A DNA stretch of 64,000 nucleotides from positions 1-64,000 of the forward strand of contig CALMIR010000167.1 of the NCBI GenBank assembly GCA_937864265.1, written 5' to 3'. The DNA comes from an uncultured Saprospirales bacterium. GTDB taxonomy: Bacteria > Bacteroidota > Bacteroidia > Chitinophagales > Saprospiraceae. The notes under the pieces were generated by a model, which was not told where the DNA came from, did no database searches, and saw only the letters and a list, made by a program, of their open reading frames with translations. Both the position numbers and the translations under genes were made by a program. This document shows positions 35,331 to 44,773 of the stretch, piece after piece (within the stretch, counting starts at the first letter, position 1; every line of letters begins with the position of its first letter).

Positions 35331-35360
35331 TTGATGTTGTCTTAACAAATCCTAACTTTG
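35331..35360 (+). promoter_or_regulatory. Promoter of lipoprotein methyltransferase gene
   Basis: TTG (35331-35333), 19 bases, then TAACTTTG (35353-35360), a perfect -7 element. The gene starts 38 bases downstream. Confidence 0.6.
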
Positions 35361-35398
35361 CAAATCTAACACAATTGAATTTCTTATTCAACCGCCTT

Positions 35399-36115
35399 AT
35401 GAAATCACTACCTGCGCTATGGGCTACCTGCCTGCTGATACTTGTATTGTCCTCTTGCAACAGCGGAGGTAAAGATATTGATTCTCCTTTCAATCAAACA
35501 CCTTCCAATCACTCTGAAACGCCCAAAGACACCAACAATGCTACGGTTTCAAAGGAAGGGGTAGCAGAAGTATATGAAAATACCAATCGGGTCATTTGGC
35601 AAAAACCAGAAATGATTATTAATTTGATGGGTAAGCTTGAAGATAAGGTTGTGGCAGACATTGGAGCCGGGCGCGGCTATTTTACTTTCCCATTAGCTGA
35701 AAAAGCAAAAAAAGTAATCGCCATTGATATTGATCGGCGTTTTATCAACTATTTGGACAGTGCAAAGGTCTATGAGCTGCCCGACCAGTATCAAAATAAA
35801 TTGGAAACACGACTTGGCTTGGAGAGCGATCCGCGTTTGAAACCAGCTGAGGTAGATGTGGTATTGATTGTCAATACTTTCATGTATATTCCCAATAAAT
35901 TGGAGTACTTGAAATCGCTGAAAAACTGCCTGTCTGAAAACGGGCAGTTAATCATCGTCGATTTTAAAAAGAAGCGCACACCACTAGGGCCACCTTCCGA
36001 CATCCGGATGCCATTATTTGAGGTAGAAGAGCTGCTTTACCAAACGGGCTATTCCAAAATCAGTACCAACGATACGGCTTTGGATTATCAATACATCATC
36101 GTAGCCGATAAGTAA
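35399..36115 (+). CDS. Lipoprotein with class I methyltransferase domain
   Basis: 238 residues. A lipoprotein signal (LLILVLSSC, Cys about residue 18) and a polar linker precede a SAM-dependent methyltransferase domain: VVADIGAGRGYFTFPLA (motif I), VIAIDIDRRF (motif II), DVVLIVNTFMYI and GQLIIVDFKK. Export of a SAM enzyme is odd because SAM is cytoplasmic, though similar lipoproteins do occur in Bacteroidota. The substrate is unknown. Convergent with fba, 6 bases between stops. Confidence 0.85.
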   Translation: MKSLPALWATCLLILVLSSCNSGGKDIDSPFNQTPSNHSETPKDTNNATVSKEGVAEVYENTNRVIWQKPEMIINLMGKLEDKVVADIGAGRGYFTFPLAEKAKKVIAIDIDRRFINYLDSAKVYELPDQYQNKLETRLGLESDPRLKPAEVDVVLIVNTFMYIPNKLEYLKSLKNCLSENGQLIIVDFKKKRTPLGPPSDIRMPLFEVEELLYQTGYSKISTNDTALDYQYIIVADK

Positions 36116-36121
36116 TACCCA

Positions 36122-37195
36122 TCAAGCATTTTGGTTGATGCAGTTCAAATCTTCAAAAGCCAGCTTGAGGCGATCTTTGAAAGTCTGCTCCCCTGCACGC
36201 AACCATACACGTGGGTCATATTGCTTTTTATTGGGTTTGTCAGCGCCTTCCGGGTTTCCGATTTGGGTTTGCATGTAATCGCGCTTGGACTCGTAGTAAT
36301 CGCGTACACCAGCCCAGAAAGCCCATTGCTGATCGGTATCGATATTCATTTTGATGGCACCGTATCCAATGGCCTCGCGGATTTCTTCTCTGGAAGAACC
36401 GGAACCGCCGTGGAAAACAAAATTGATGGGCAGATCGCCCGTCTGGTATTTTTCCTGTACATAATCCTGGGAGTTTTTCAGGATGATCGGTTTTAAAGAC
36501 ACATTACCAGGCTTGTAAACGCCATGTACGTTACCGAAGGCAGCGGCTATGGTAAAACCGGGGCTTACCTTTTTGAGTGATTCGTAAGCAAACGCAACTT
36601 CTGATGGCTGGGTATAAAGCCTGGAACTGTCCACGTCAGTATTGTCCACACCGTCTTCTTCACCGCCCGTAACGCCTAGTTCCATTTCTAGGCACATCCC
36701 GATTTTATGCATGCGTTCTAGGTAATGCACGCAAGTTTCTACATTTTCTTCGATGGGCTCCTCCGAAAGGTCGAGCATGTGAGAGCTATACAAAGGATAG
36801 CCGCGCTTGGCATGGAATTTCTCGCCAGCATCCAACAAACCATCAATCCAGGGAAGGATGTTTTTAGCGCAGTGGTCGGTATGCAGAATCACCGTTACGC
36901 CATACGCTTGAGCTAGGGTATGGACATGCATCGCGCCGGAAATACCCCCAAGGATGGCGGCTTTCTGGTTTTCGTTGGAAAGACCTTTGCCAGCGAAAAA
37001 CTGGGCACCTCCATGCGAAAACTGGATGATAACTGGTGAATTGACTTCTTTAGCCGTTTCTAATACCGCATTAACTGTATTAGTACCCACTACATTGACT
37101 GCGGGCAACGCAAAGTTATTTTGGTTGGCATAATTATACAATTCCGTTACTTCATCACCGAAGAGAACGCCTGGTCTGAACCGGGTAGCGGACAT
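36122..37195 (-). CDS. fba: Class II fructose-bisphosphate aldolase
   Basis: 357 residues, zinc-dependent aldolase that splits fructose 1,6-bisphosphate in glycolysis and works in reverse in gluconeogenesis. Zinc and catalytic residues lie in ILHTDHCAKNILPW, LEMELGVTGGEEDGVDN and NFVFHGGSGSS; the NMNIDTDQQWAFW segment binds the phosphate. The length and GGEEDGVDN loop mark the long (class IIA, E. coli FbaA) type. Monocistronic on the minus strand. Confidence 0.96.
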   Translation of the reverse strand: MSATRFRPGVLFGDEVTELYNYANQNNFALPAVNVVGTNTVNAVLETAKEVNSPVIIQFSHGGAQFFAGKGLSNENQKAAILGGISGAMHVHTLAQAYGVTVILHTDHCAKNILPWIDGLLDAGEKFHAKRGYPLYSSHMLDLSEEPIEENVETCVHYLERMHKIGMCLEMELGVTGGEEDGVDNTDVDSSRLYTQPSEVAFAYESLKKVSPGFTIAAAFGNVHGVYKPGNVSLKPIILKNSQDYVQEKYQTGDLPINFVFHGGSGSSREEIREAIGYGAIKMNIDTDQQWAFWAGVRDYYESKRDYMQTQIGNPEGADKPNKKQYDPRVWLRAGEQTFKDRLKLAFEDLNCINQNA

Positions 37196-37328
37196 AATGA
37201 TTCTTTTTAAAAGGATAAGACAATAAAATCCGCCGCAAGATAGGGATTTTGTTGATTTTTGATGCTTGATCTTGGATTTTTGGGCAACGTATTTCAGGAC
37301 AGGTCACAGGTCAACCTGAAACCAGAAA

Positions 37329-37402
37329 CTTGAAACCACCCGTCTGAGCCGCTTACCCGAATGATCCCGCGAAAAACGCGGGAGAAGGCGGGGGCAGGAA
37401 AA
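37329..37402. repeat. GC-rich repeated motif, site 2, with hairpin
   Basis: Carries CTTGAAACCACCCGTCT and GGGGCAGGAAAA, shared with 28825-28880. Within it TCCCGCG-AAAAA-CGCGGGA (37365-37383) is a perfect 7-bp hairpin. It lies just 3' of trxB and may end that transcript; a T-run is lacking. The rest of 37196-37328 shows nothing. Confidence 0.5.
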
Positions 37403-37409
37403 TTTCAAA

Positions 37410-38354
37410 CTAAACCACTTCTTTCTCCGCCAAATAGCGCTCTGCATCCAGCGCGGCCATGCATCCGGTTCCTGCAGCAGTGACAGCCTGACGATAAACG
37501 TTGTCCTGAGCATCGCCGCTGGCAAAAACGCCTTCTATATTGGTATGTGTAGTTTTGCCTTTTGTGATGAGGTAGCCCGAAGCATCCATGTCGAGCCAGC
37601 CTTTGAAAATGTCGGTATTGGGTTGATGGCCGATAGCTACGAAGAAAGCTTCTACGGGCAATATTTGTTCTTCGTTCGTTTGATTATTGCGCACCTTGAC
37701 GCCCTTTACTTCGTCTTCGCCGAGGATTTCAACCGTTTCTGTATTCCAGTGTACTTCGATGTTTGTTGTTTTTAATACCCGCTCCTGCATGATTTTAGAG
37801 GCGCGCAAAACGTCCCTTCTTACTAACAAGTGTACTTTGGGCGCTAATTTGGATAAATAGAGCGCTTCTTCAGCAGCCGTATCACCACCACCAACTACGG
37901 CCATCTCTTTTCCCCGGAAAAAATAGCCATCGCAAACGGCACAAGCAGAAACCCCTTTATTGGCCAGGCGTTGTTCCGACTCTAAACCGAGCCACTTGGC
38001 GTTGGCACCAGTAGATATGATTACTGCGTGGGCATGTATTTCCTGATCAGATTCCGTCCAGAGTTGGTGTATCGGGCCCGTAAAGTCCACTTTCACGATG
38101 TGCTCATAGCGGATTTCCGTACCAAAACGTTCTGCCTGTTTGCGAAAGTCTTCCATCATACTGGGCCCCATGATGCCATCGGGATAACCAGGATAGTTTT
38201 CCACATCGGTCGTAGTGATAAGTTGGCCACCGATGTCTTTACCGGTAAAAAGTACAGGCTTCATGCCTGCTCTAGCTGCATAAATGGCTGCTGTATAGCC
38301 CGCTGGGCCTGATCCGATGATAACGCAATTTATTTTTTCTGGATTTGCTGACAT
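37410..38354 (-). CDS. trxB: Thioredoxin-disulfide reductase
   Basis: 314 residues, an FAD enzyme that reduces thioredoxin with NADPH. FAD site GSGPAGYTAAIYAARAG at the N-terminus, redox-active CAVC in KGVSACAVCDGYFF, NADPH site VVGGGDTAAEEALYLS and the second FAD motif GVFASGDAQDNVYRQ. Length is typical. A TATTTTTG -7 box lies at 38375-38382. Confidence 0.96.
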   Translation of the reverse strand: MSANPEKINCVIIGSGPAGYTAAIYAARAGMKPVLFTGKDIGGQLITTTDVENYPGYPDGIMGPSMMEDFRKQAERFGTEIRYEHIVKVDFTGPIHQLWTESDQEIHAHAVIISTGANAKWLGLESEQRLANKGVSACAVCDGYFFRGKEMAVVGGGDTAAEEALYLSKLAPKVHLLVRRDVLRASKIMQERVLKTTNIEVHWNTETVEILGEDEVKGVKVRNNQTNEEQILPVEAFFVAIGHQPNTDIFKGWLDMDASGYLITKGKTTHTNIEGVFASGDAQDNVYRQAVTAAGTGCMAALDAERYLAEKEVV

Positions 38355-38374
38355 GCTTTTTTTCTTTTGACCTG

Positions 38375-38382
38375 CAAAAATA
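38375..38382 (-). promoter_or_regulatory. -7 box for trxB
   Basis: TATTTTTG on the minus strand, 20 bases before the trxB ATG. The -33 region has no clear TTTG. Confidence 0.4.
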
Positions 38383-38495
38383 TAATTTATGATGAAATCT
38401 TCATATTTCAGGAAACAGCACTAACAACTTATTGGTTGAATGGGGTAGATAAAAGACGAATTGGTCGAATAAATGACCAGTTTTGAATCAATTTA

Positions 38496-38526
38496 TTGGT
38501 AGGCTGGGTGGAATATAGTATCTTTA
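38496..38526 (+). promoter_or_regulatory. Promoter of the subtilase gene
   Basis: TTG (38496-38498), 20 bases, then TATCTTTA, one mismatch to TAnnTTTG. The ATG follows 30 bases later. Confidence 0.4.
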
Positions 38527-38556
38527 TCACCGGAAAGAAAGGAAAATGGTGTAACT

Positions 38557-40089
38557 ATGATGTATCCTCTAGCTTACGCAGGATCATTGCTCTGTTTAGC
38601 ACTTTGGTTCCTGCATCGAACAAATAACACAAAAAGAACCTTTTTCCAGACCGGTTTTTTTACCGCGCTGGGAGTGTTTATCCTTTCTGTCTTTCTACTA
38701 GATGCCTCTTTTGAACAACGCCTCGGCGTACTTTTTCGCGATCTTAGCGTCTTGTCGCTCTTCGGCATTTTTTTTCAAATACTTTCCTACAAAAAGACTT
38801 GGCAATTTACAGGCGGATTGATAGCAATAGGCGCGTTTGGTTTTTATTATTGGCTGGGGATGTTGCCTGTAACACAACCGGATGAGTACTATTCACCTAG
38901 TTTGAATGCTGAGGGCGAATTACTGGTCGAACTGGCAGAGGGTGCTGGCCCGGAAAAGTTGGATGGGATAGCCAATCTATACGACTTAGCAATCAATCAA
39001 GCCTTCCAACCCCAATCGGCAGATATCACAGAACTGGATGATTATTATATTGTCGATGTTCCACAATCCCATATGGGCGACCTGGAGCAAATCATTCGGG
39101 AATTACAAAATATCAAAGAAGTAGATTGGGTAGAACCCAACGAAACGATGCTTATCGACCCGATTAAGGCCAAGCGAAGTGGTACGGATTTGCAAAAAAA
39201 GTATGGAATCAATGATCCGGGTTTAGAGTATTTATGGGGATTTGATGCCATGAAAATGGATAAACTCTATTCCTACTTGACCGCACGCCAGATTCAACCC
39301 CAGAAAAAAGCCTTGCTCGCTATTTTGGATACTGGCGTGGACGCCAAGCATGAAGACATAAAAGATAATTACCGTTCTATTGATCCATCGTACGACGACG
39401 ACCCAAAAGGACACGGCACCCATTGCGCGGGTATTGCTGCGGCAGTAACTAATAACAACGTTGGTATAGCCTCTATGGCGAGTGGCCAACAGTACTACGA
39501 AGTTACCAGCATAAAAGTGTTGAATGCAGGTGGTATGGGTACCCAACAAACCATTATCAGCGGAATGATTCTGGCTGCTGATTCGGGGGCAGATGTTATT
39601 TCACTTTCATTGGGTGGGCTTTCCAACCAAGTGAAAGAACGCGCTTATCAGAAAGCCGTAGAATATGCCCAAGCAAAAGGGGCTATTGTAGTGGCTGCTG
39701 CCGGCAACGCCAACCAAAACGCCAAACGTTACGTGCCAGCAGGAGTCAAAGGCGTATTAACGGTAAGTGCTGTTGATCAAAGCTTATCGAAGGCTTCTTT
39801 TTCCAATGCCGTTTCAGAAGTGGAGATGGCTGTAGCCGCTCCCGGCGTACAAATCTATTCCACCTTTCCCGGTGATGCCTATCAGACTTTCAACGGCACT
39901 TCTATGGCTACGCCTTATGTAGCCGGATTGGCTGCTTTGTTGAAAAGCATGGATCCCAGTTTAGAGACAAAAGATATTTACGAAATCCTCAACGTCACTG
40001 GTGTAAGCACCAAAAATAGCAAAGAGACCGGGCGTTTGATCCAACCTTATGCAGCGGTTCGCCAGTTGGTGGAGCGAAATCCTTTATAG
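38557..40089 (+). CDS. Membrane-embedded subtilisin-like peptidase (S8)
   Basis: 510 residues. Unlike normal exported subtilases, it begins with four hydrophobic segments (about 1-20, 30-47, 60-75, 84-102) and no cleavable signal. Residues about 125-215 resemble an inhibitor I9-like propeptide (DDYYIVDVPQSH, VDWVEPNE). The S8 domain carries Asp258 (ILDTGVD), His286 (GHGTHCAG), an oxyanion region AAAGNANQNAK and Ser449 (GTSMATPYVAG). The catalytic domain probably faces the periplasm. Substrate unknown; no type 9 sorting domain. Confidence 0.9.
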   Translation: MMYPLAYAGSLLCLALWFLHRTNNTKRTFFQTGFFTALGVFILSVFLLDASFEQRLGVLFRDLSVLSLFGIFFQILSYKKTWQFTGGLIAIGAFGFYYWLGMLPVTQPDEYYSPSLNAEGELLVELAEGAGPEKLDGIANLYDLAINQAFQPQSADITELDDYYIVDVPQSHMGDLEQIIRELQNIKEVDWVEPNETMLIDPIKAKRSGTDLQKKYGINDPGLEYLWGFDAMKMDKLYSYLTARQIQPQKKALLAILDTGVDAKHEDIKDNYRSIDPSYDDDPKGHGTHCAGIAAAVTNNNVGIASMASGQQYYEVTSIKVLNAGGMGTQQTIISGMILAADSGADVISLSLGGLSNQVKERAYQKAVEYAQAKGAIVVAAAGNANQNAKRYVPAGVKGVLTVSAVDQSLSKASFSNAVSEVEMAVAAPGVQIYSTFPGDAYQTFNGTSMATPYVAGLAALLKSMDPSLETKDIYEILNVTGVSTKNSKETGRLIQPYAAVRQLVERNPL

Positions 40090-40276
40090 CAATTCCAAAT
40101 TTTTGTTTTATTTTTTTGCTTCCTTTTGAGTCAAGGTTAGTGGCTTATCTCTTTGGTTATTAGTGAGTTAGAATTGTTCGTTTCAATCAAATACAACAGG
40201 AGCTAATCTCCCTATTTTCAAACAATTATTTGTTTTGCTAGTGATTTACTATTTTTAGGCGTCAAAAAACAAACCA

Positions 40277-41161
40277 ATGGCAAAACTACGTACCAATCAT
40301 GATCGGAATGCCAAAAGCAGCGGTGGCATGATTGTCAAAGTAGGTATTTTCAGTGCCATCATTGGCGCACTTTTCATGGTATTCAACAAATTCTCCGGCT
40401 CTTGGACGGCAGAAGAAGAAGCGACTCAGGAAGAGCAACATTACTTACCTTTTTCCAATACCAACAGCATTATTCGCCACAAATATTTTACCCTGGCCTA
40501 TTCGGAGGAACACGAACAAGCCGCCTGGGTGGCCTATCAACTCAAGAAGGAGGAGGTAGAGGCAGAATGGGTAGATCGCTCAGACGATTTCCGAGCCGAT
40601 GAAGCAATTAGTACAGGCTCGGCCACGCCAGAGGATTATAAAGGTTCGGGGTACGATCGAGGGCATCTGGTACCCGCCGCCGATCGGGCATTTAGCGAGG
40701 AAGCCATGTACGAAACCTTCCTCATGAGCAATATCAGTCCTCAAGCCCGGAATTTTAACAAAGGCATCTGGCGCGAACTGGAAGAGTTGACCCGCTCCTG
40801 GGCCAAGAAAAATGGAGCGTTATATGTCATCACCGGGCCCATCTTGTCGGTTCGACCCAAAGGCCAAATTGGCGACAATGAGGTGTCTGTGCCAGAAGCC
40901 TATTTCAAAGTTTTGCTGGATTTGTCCGAGCCGGAGCTGAAAGGTATTGGTTTTATGGTACCCAATCAGGTTTGCTTTGACCCCTTGTATAAATATGCTT
41001 TCAGCATCGATGAAGTAGAGGCCGCAACTGGTATTGATTTCTTCCCCGAATTGATGCCCAAAGACCTGGAAGAAAGCCTAGAATCTAACCTGAACATTGA
41101 CTTGTGGGAGTTCAGCAAAAAGAAATTTGAAGATCGCGTTGAAAAATGGAATAACCAATAA
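40277..41161 (+). CDS. Membrane-anchored DNA/RNA non-specific endonuclease (NucA type)
   Basis: 294 residues. One N-terminal membrane helix (about 18-37) leaves the nuclease domain probably outside the cytoplasm. The beta-beta-alpha-metal nuclease core is clear: GSGYDRGHLVPAADR (catalytic His in DRGH) and NISPQARNFNKGIWRELE (metal Asn). Family members cut single- and double-stranded DNA and RNA with magnesium. The stop is one base before the ATG of the HerA-like ATPase gene, so the two are surely co-transcribed. Confidence 0.92.
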   Translation: MAKLRTNHDRNAKSSGGMIVKVGIFSAIIGALFMVFNKFSGSWTAEEEATQEEQHYLPFSNTNSIIRHKYFTLAYSEEHEQAAWVAYQLKKEEVEAEWVDRSDDFRADEAISTGSATPEDYKGSGYDRGHLVPAADRAFSEEAMYETFLMSNISPQARNFNKGIWRELEELTRSWAKKNGALYVITGPILSVRPKGQIGDNEVSVPEAYFKVLLDLSEPELKGIGFMVPNQVCFDPLYKYAFSIDEVEAATGIDFFPELMPKDLEESLESNLNIDLWEFSKKKFEDRVEKWNNQ

Positions 41162-41162
41162 T

Positions 41163-42746
41163 ATGTCGGAAAAAGAAACTTTTATCAGCACCATGCAACA
41201 GGGCTACACCTTTGAAGGCCCTGCTTTGATTTTAGGCGGCGCCATGTACCAGGGCGAATGCATGACCCATTCTTATGTACAAGTACCCCTAAAAATGCTG
41301 AATCGGCATGGACTGATTGCTGGGGCGACCGGTTCCGGTAAAACAAAAACCTTGCAAATATTGGCCGAGCAGCTCTCGTTGGAGGGCATCCCCTCGCTAT
41401 TGATGGATGTAAAAGGCGACCTGAGTGGCATTGCAGCGGCCAGTGCCGGTCATCCTAAAATTGATGAACGGCATGCTCGAATTGGCATTCCTTTTCAAGC
41501 AGGTGCCAGCCCGGTAGATTTTCTGTCGCTCTCCAGCGAAAAAGGTGCTCGACTCAGGGCTACCCTTACGGAATTCGGCCCCATTTTATTTTCAAAAATG
41601 CTGGGCTTGAACGATACCCAAGCTGGTGTAGTAGCAGTCATTTACAAATACTGCGACGATACCAATCTGCCTTTGCTGAACTTGGCCGATTTTAAAAAAG
41701 TGCTGCAATTCATCACTGCTGAGGGCAAAGTAGAGATGGAACGCGAGTATGGGCGCATTTCCACCACTTCAACGGGGGCTATTTTGCGCAAAATCATTGA
41801 ACTGGAACAACAAGGCGCCGATCAATTTTTTGGCGAGCCTTCATTCGATGTGGACGATCTGTGCCGAACAGATGCTTCTGGTAAAGGCATGGTGTCGATT
41901 ATTCGCCTCACGGATATACAGGACAAACCCAAGTTGTTCTCTTCATTTATGCTACAACTGCTGGCGGAAGTATATGCTACTTTTCCAGAAGCGGGCGATT
42001 TGCAAAAGCCCAAGTTGATCATCTTTATCGATGAGGCGCACTTGATTTTTCAGGAAGCTTCCGATGCTCTGCTCGACCAGATTGAGGTCATCGTCAAGCT
42101 CATTCGATCCAAAGGTGTGGGCTTGTTTTTTGTCACCCAAAACCCTGCCGATATCCCCGACGATGTACTGGGGCAGTTGGGCTTGAAAATTCAGCATGCT
42201 TTGCGGGCATTCACCGCCAAAGACCGCAAAGCCATTAAATTGGCCGCACAAAACTATCCCGATTCTACCTTTTATGCGGTGGATGAACTCATCACCCAGC
42301 TCGGTATCGGGGAAGCGCTGGTTACGGCGCTGAACGAAAAAGGGATACCCACACCACTGGCACATACCCTGCTCCGGGCCCCCCAATCGCGCATGGATGT
42401 GCTTACGCCTCAGGAAATAGATGCCATCATTGCCCGTTCTCATATGATACCCAAATACAACCGGACGATTGACAGCAGAAGTGCCCACGATATCCTGACG
42501 GAAAAGCTGGAAGAAGCCAGGCAAGAAACGTTTCAAGAGGAAATACGCAACCAGCGCGAAACGGCGCGCAAAACCTCGACCCGAAAAGAGAAAACGGTTT
42601 TTGATCAGGTCATGTCCAATCCCACCACCAAGCAAATTGGCCGCACCGTAGCCCGGGAGCTGACGCGGGGCTTACTGGGTGTGTTGGGTTTGAGCAGTAC
42701 CAGCCGGAGAAGCCGTAGTAGTAGTAGCAGCCGTCGAAAGCGTTAA
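41163..42746 (+). CDS. HerA-like DUF853 ATPase (YjgR family)
   Basis: 527 residues, a FtsK/HerA-superfamily P-loop ATPase. Walker A GATGSGKTKTLQ near residue 52, Walker B LIIFIDEAHLIF, a sensor-like VGLFFVTQNPADIPDDVLGQLG and the arginine-rich, Ser-repeat C-terminus (SRRSRSSSSSRRKR). DUF853 proteins are common in proteobacteria and Bacteroidota; their job is not settled. ATG 41163 is favoured over a codon at 41097 inside the nuclease gene. Coupling to a nuclease recalls HerA-nuclease pairs in DNA repair and phage defence, though NucA is not the usual partner. Confidence 0.9.
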   Translation: MSEKETFISTMQQGYTFEGPALILGGAMYQGECMTHSYVQVPLKMLNRHGLIAGATGSGKTKTLQILAEQLSLEGIPSLLMDVKGDLSGIAAASAGHPKIDERHARIGIPFQAGASPVDFLSLSSEKGARLRATLTEFGPILFSKMLGLNDTQAGVVAVIYKYCDDTNLPLLNLADFKKVLQFITAEGKVEMEREYGRISTTSTGAILRKIIELEQQGADQFFGEPSFDVDDLCRTDASGKGMVSIIRLTDIQDKPKLFSSFMLQLLAEVYATFPEAGDLQKPKLIIFIDEAHLIFQEASDALLDQIEVIVKLIRSKGVGLFFVTQNPADIPDDVLGQLGLKIQHALRAFTAKDRKAIKLAAQNYPDSTFYAVDELITQLGIGEALVTALNEKGIPTPLAHTLLRAPQSRMDVLTPQEIDAIIARSHMIPKYNRTIDSRSAHDILTEKLEEARQETFQEEIRNQRETARKTSTRKEKTVFDQVMSNPTTKQIGRTVARELTRGLLGVLGLSSTSRRSRSSSSSRRKR

Positions 42747-42782
42747 GATTTGGCCAAACAACAGGAATTCTACCTTTAAGCC

Positions 42783-44342
42783 ATGAAAAAAACCTTCAAC
42801 ATCACGGGCAAGTGCATTCCGGCTCGGCACTACATGATGGACATGAGCGGGAAGCTTCAGGCGGTTTTCCAGATGGTGGAGCAGGGGGATTATTTCACCA
42901 TCAACCGGCCCCGGCAATATGGTAAAACGACGATGTTGTTTCATTTGTACGATTATTTGAATCGTAATGCCGGATTTATGGCATTCAACCTCAGCTTTGA
43001 AGGGATAGGCGACGAAATTTTTCTACAGGAATCCGTTTTTGCACCCCATTTTTTAAAACTCTTGGCGGATGAAGCCCGCTTTTTAAAAGACCAAGCCACC
43101 GAGCAATTCGTGAGAAACCTCATTCCGGGCACACAGTCGATGGCGAAATTAAGAGATGCCATTTCAGCGATAGCGGCTCACTTGCCCCAGCATCTGGTAC
43201 TGCTGATTGATGAGGTGGATAAGAGCAGTAATAATCAGCTTTTTCTGAGCTTTTTAGGCATGCTCAGAGATAAATTTTTGAACAGGGACAGAGAAGGCAC
43301 TTTCCACGCCGTCGTTCTGGCTGGCGTGCACGATGTGCGCAGCCTCAAGCTCAAGCTGCGTCCGGAAGAAACGGCCAAGTACAACTCCCCCTGGAATATC
43401 GCTGCCGACTTCAAGGTAGAAATGAGTTTTCGCCCCCACGAAATAGCCCCCATGCTGGAAGATTATGCGCAGGCAGAAGGCGTGGCGATAGACATACCCG
43501 CTTTTGCGGAAAAACTGTACTACTACACCAGCGGCTACCCTTTTTTGGTGAGCAAACTGTGCAAAAACCTGGCCGAGGACATCCTACCCCAAAAAAGCGA
43601 GCGGGAATGGACTTTTACCGACCTGGAAGCCGCCATCAACCTGCTGCTGCGCGAAAACAACACCAACTTCGACAGCCTGATTAAAAATCTGGAAAACAAC
43701 CCGGATTTGTACAACCTGACCTATCAGATCATTGTCAATGGATTGGTGGTGCCTTTTAATCCCGACGAGCCGATCGCAGCGCTGGGAAGGCTGTACGGGG
43801 TGTTCCGTCAAAATGGTAACCTGGTGGTGCACAACCGCATCTATGCACAGCGCATTTATAACTACATGATTGCCAAGGTTTTCAATGAGCAATTTTCTAA
43901 CTCACCTATCCCAAGCATTTACACCCTGCCCGACGGTTCGCTCGATTTGAAAAAAGTGCTGATCAAGTTCCAGGAATTCATCCGCGAGCAGTACAGCAAA
44001 AAGGACGAATCCTTTTTGGAGCGGCAGTGGCGGCTGCTGTTTTTGGCCTTTCTCAAACCTATAATCAACGGCAATGGCTACGACTTCAAAGAGGTGCAAA
44101 TATCAGAAGAGCGCCGACTGGATGTGGTGATCACCTACCTCCAACATCGCTATGTCGTAGAACTCAAGCGTTGGTACGGCCCCCAATGGCACGAGCGCGG
44201 CCTGGTTCAACTGGCCGACTACCTCGATCACCTGCACCTGGATGAAGGCTACCTCATCTGTTTTGAAAACTTAAAGGGGCTGAGCGGACAGCAGGAGGAG
44301 TTGGAATATCGGGGGAAGAAGTTGTTTGTGGTGTGGGTGTGA
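42783..44342 (+). CDS. AAA-like ATPase with C-terminal PD-(D/E)XK nuclease-like domain
   Basis: 519 residues. The N-terminal part is a STAND/AAA-like ATPase with modified Walker A RPRQYGKTTM (residues about 42-51) and Walker B LVLLIDEVDKSS, then a helical region. The C-terminus (about 420-515) resembles a PD-(D/E)XK fold: ERRLDVVITY with VVELKRWYG and a final LADYLD segment. Genes of this type occur in many near-identical copies in Bacteroidota and behave as accessory genes. It starts 36 bases after the HerA-like gene. Function unknown. Confidence 0.8.
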   Translation: MKKTFNITGKCIPARHYMMDMSGKLQAVFQMVEQGDYFTINRPRQYGKTTMLFHLYDYLNRNAGFMAFNLSFEGIGDEIFLQESVFAPHFLKLLADEARFLKDQATEQFVRNLIPGTQSMAKLRDAISAIAAHLPQHLVLLIDEVDKSSNNQLFLSFLGMLRDKFLNRDREGTFHAVVLAGVHDVRSLKLKLRPEETAKYNSPWNIAADFKVEMSFRPHEIAPMLEDYAQAEGVAIDIPAFAEKLYYYTSGYPFLVSKLCKNLAEDILPQKSEREWTFTDLEAAINLLLRENNTNFDSLIKNLENNPDLYNLTYQIIVNGLVVPFNPDEPIAALGRLYGVFRQNGNLVVHNRIYAQRIYNYMIAKVFNEQFSNSPIPSIYTLPDGSLDLKKVLIKFQEFIREQYSKKDESFLERQWRLLFLAFLKPIINGNGYDFKEVQISEERRLDVVITYLQHRYVVELKRWYGPQWHERGLVQLADYLDHLHLDEGYLICFENLKGLSGQQEELEYRGKKLFVVWV

Positions 44343-44773
44343 GGGCTAAAATGTTGGTGTGACTCGAAGTTCTACCGACAATTACATAGTTTTTAACATA
44401 ATTATGTAGTAGATTAGATTTTGACAGTGCTTTGTTCTTTGTCTTGATTTGAAATTATTTTATTCTACAAATAATTGATTATCAATATATTGTTTTTTTT
44501 TGAAAAACATTATATTTTATTACGTTTTTTTGAAATAAAAAAAGATATTGCAGTCGCAATAGCGATCGCGCTCTATAGAGCTTTGCCAACCCATAACAAA
44601 CTTATACAAAACTACTTTCAAATGCTTGTGTAGTGTTTCTGCATCTCACTATCATTGTTTCTGCAACGATAGCGAAGGCATTACATTCATCAGTTGTTTT
44701 TTACCTGCTGAGTTCAAAATGAACCAATAGGTATTCCTATCTCTTTTTCAAAAACCATTAAAGTCATTGAATC
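44343..44773. other. AT-rich intergenic region with short inverted repeats
   Basis: 431 bases, clearly richer in A+T than its surroundings, with long T and A runs at 44480-44540. Short inverted repeats: GCTCTATAGAGC near 44570, GCGATCGC beside it, and CTATCATTG with CAACGATAG (44649-44672). No gene is supported and no promoter pair is clear. Confidence 0.5.

Noticed and set aside
40277..44342. Calling the NucA-HerA-AAA set a proven defence system
   Set aside because: No conserved association can be shown from one window; kept only as a hypothesis.
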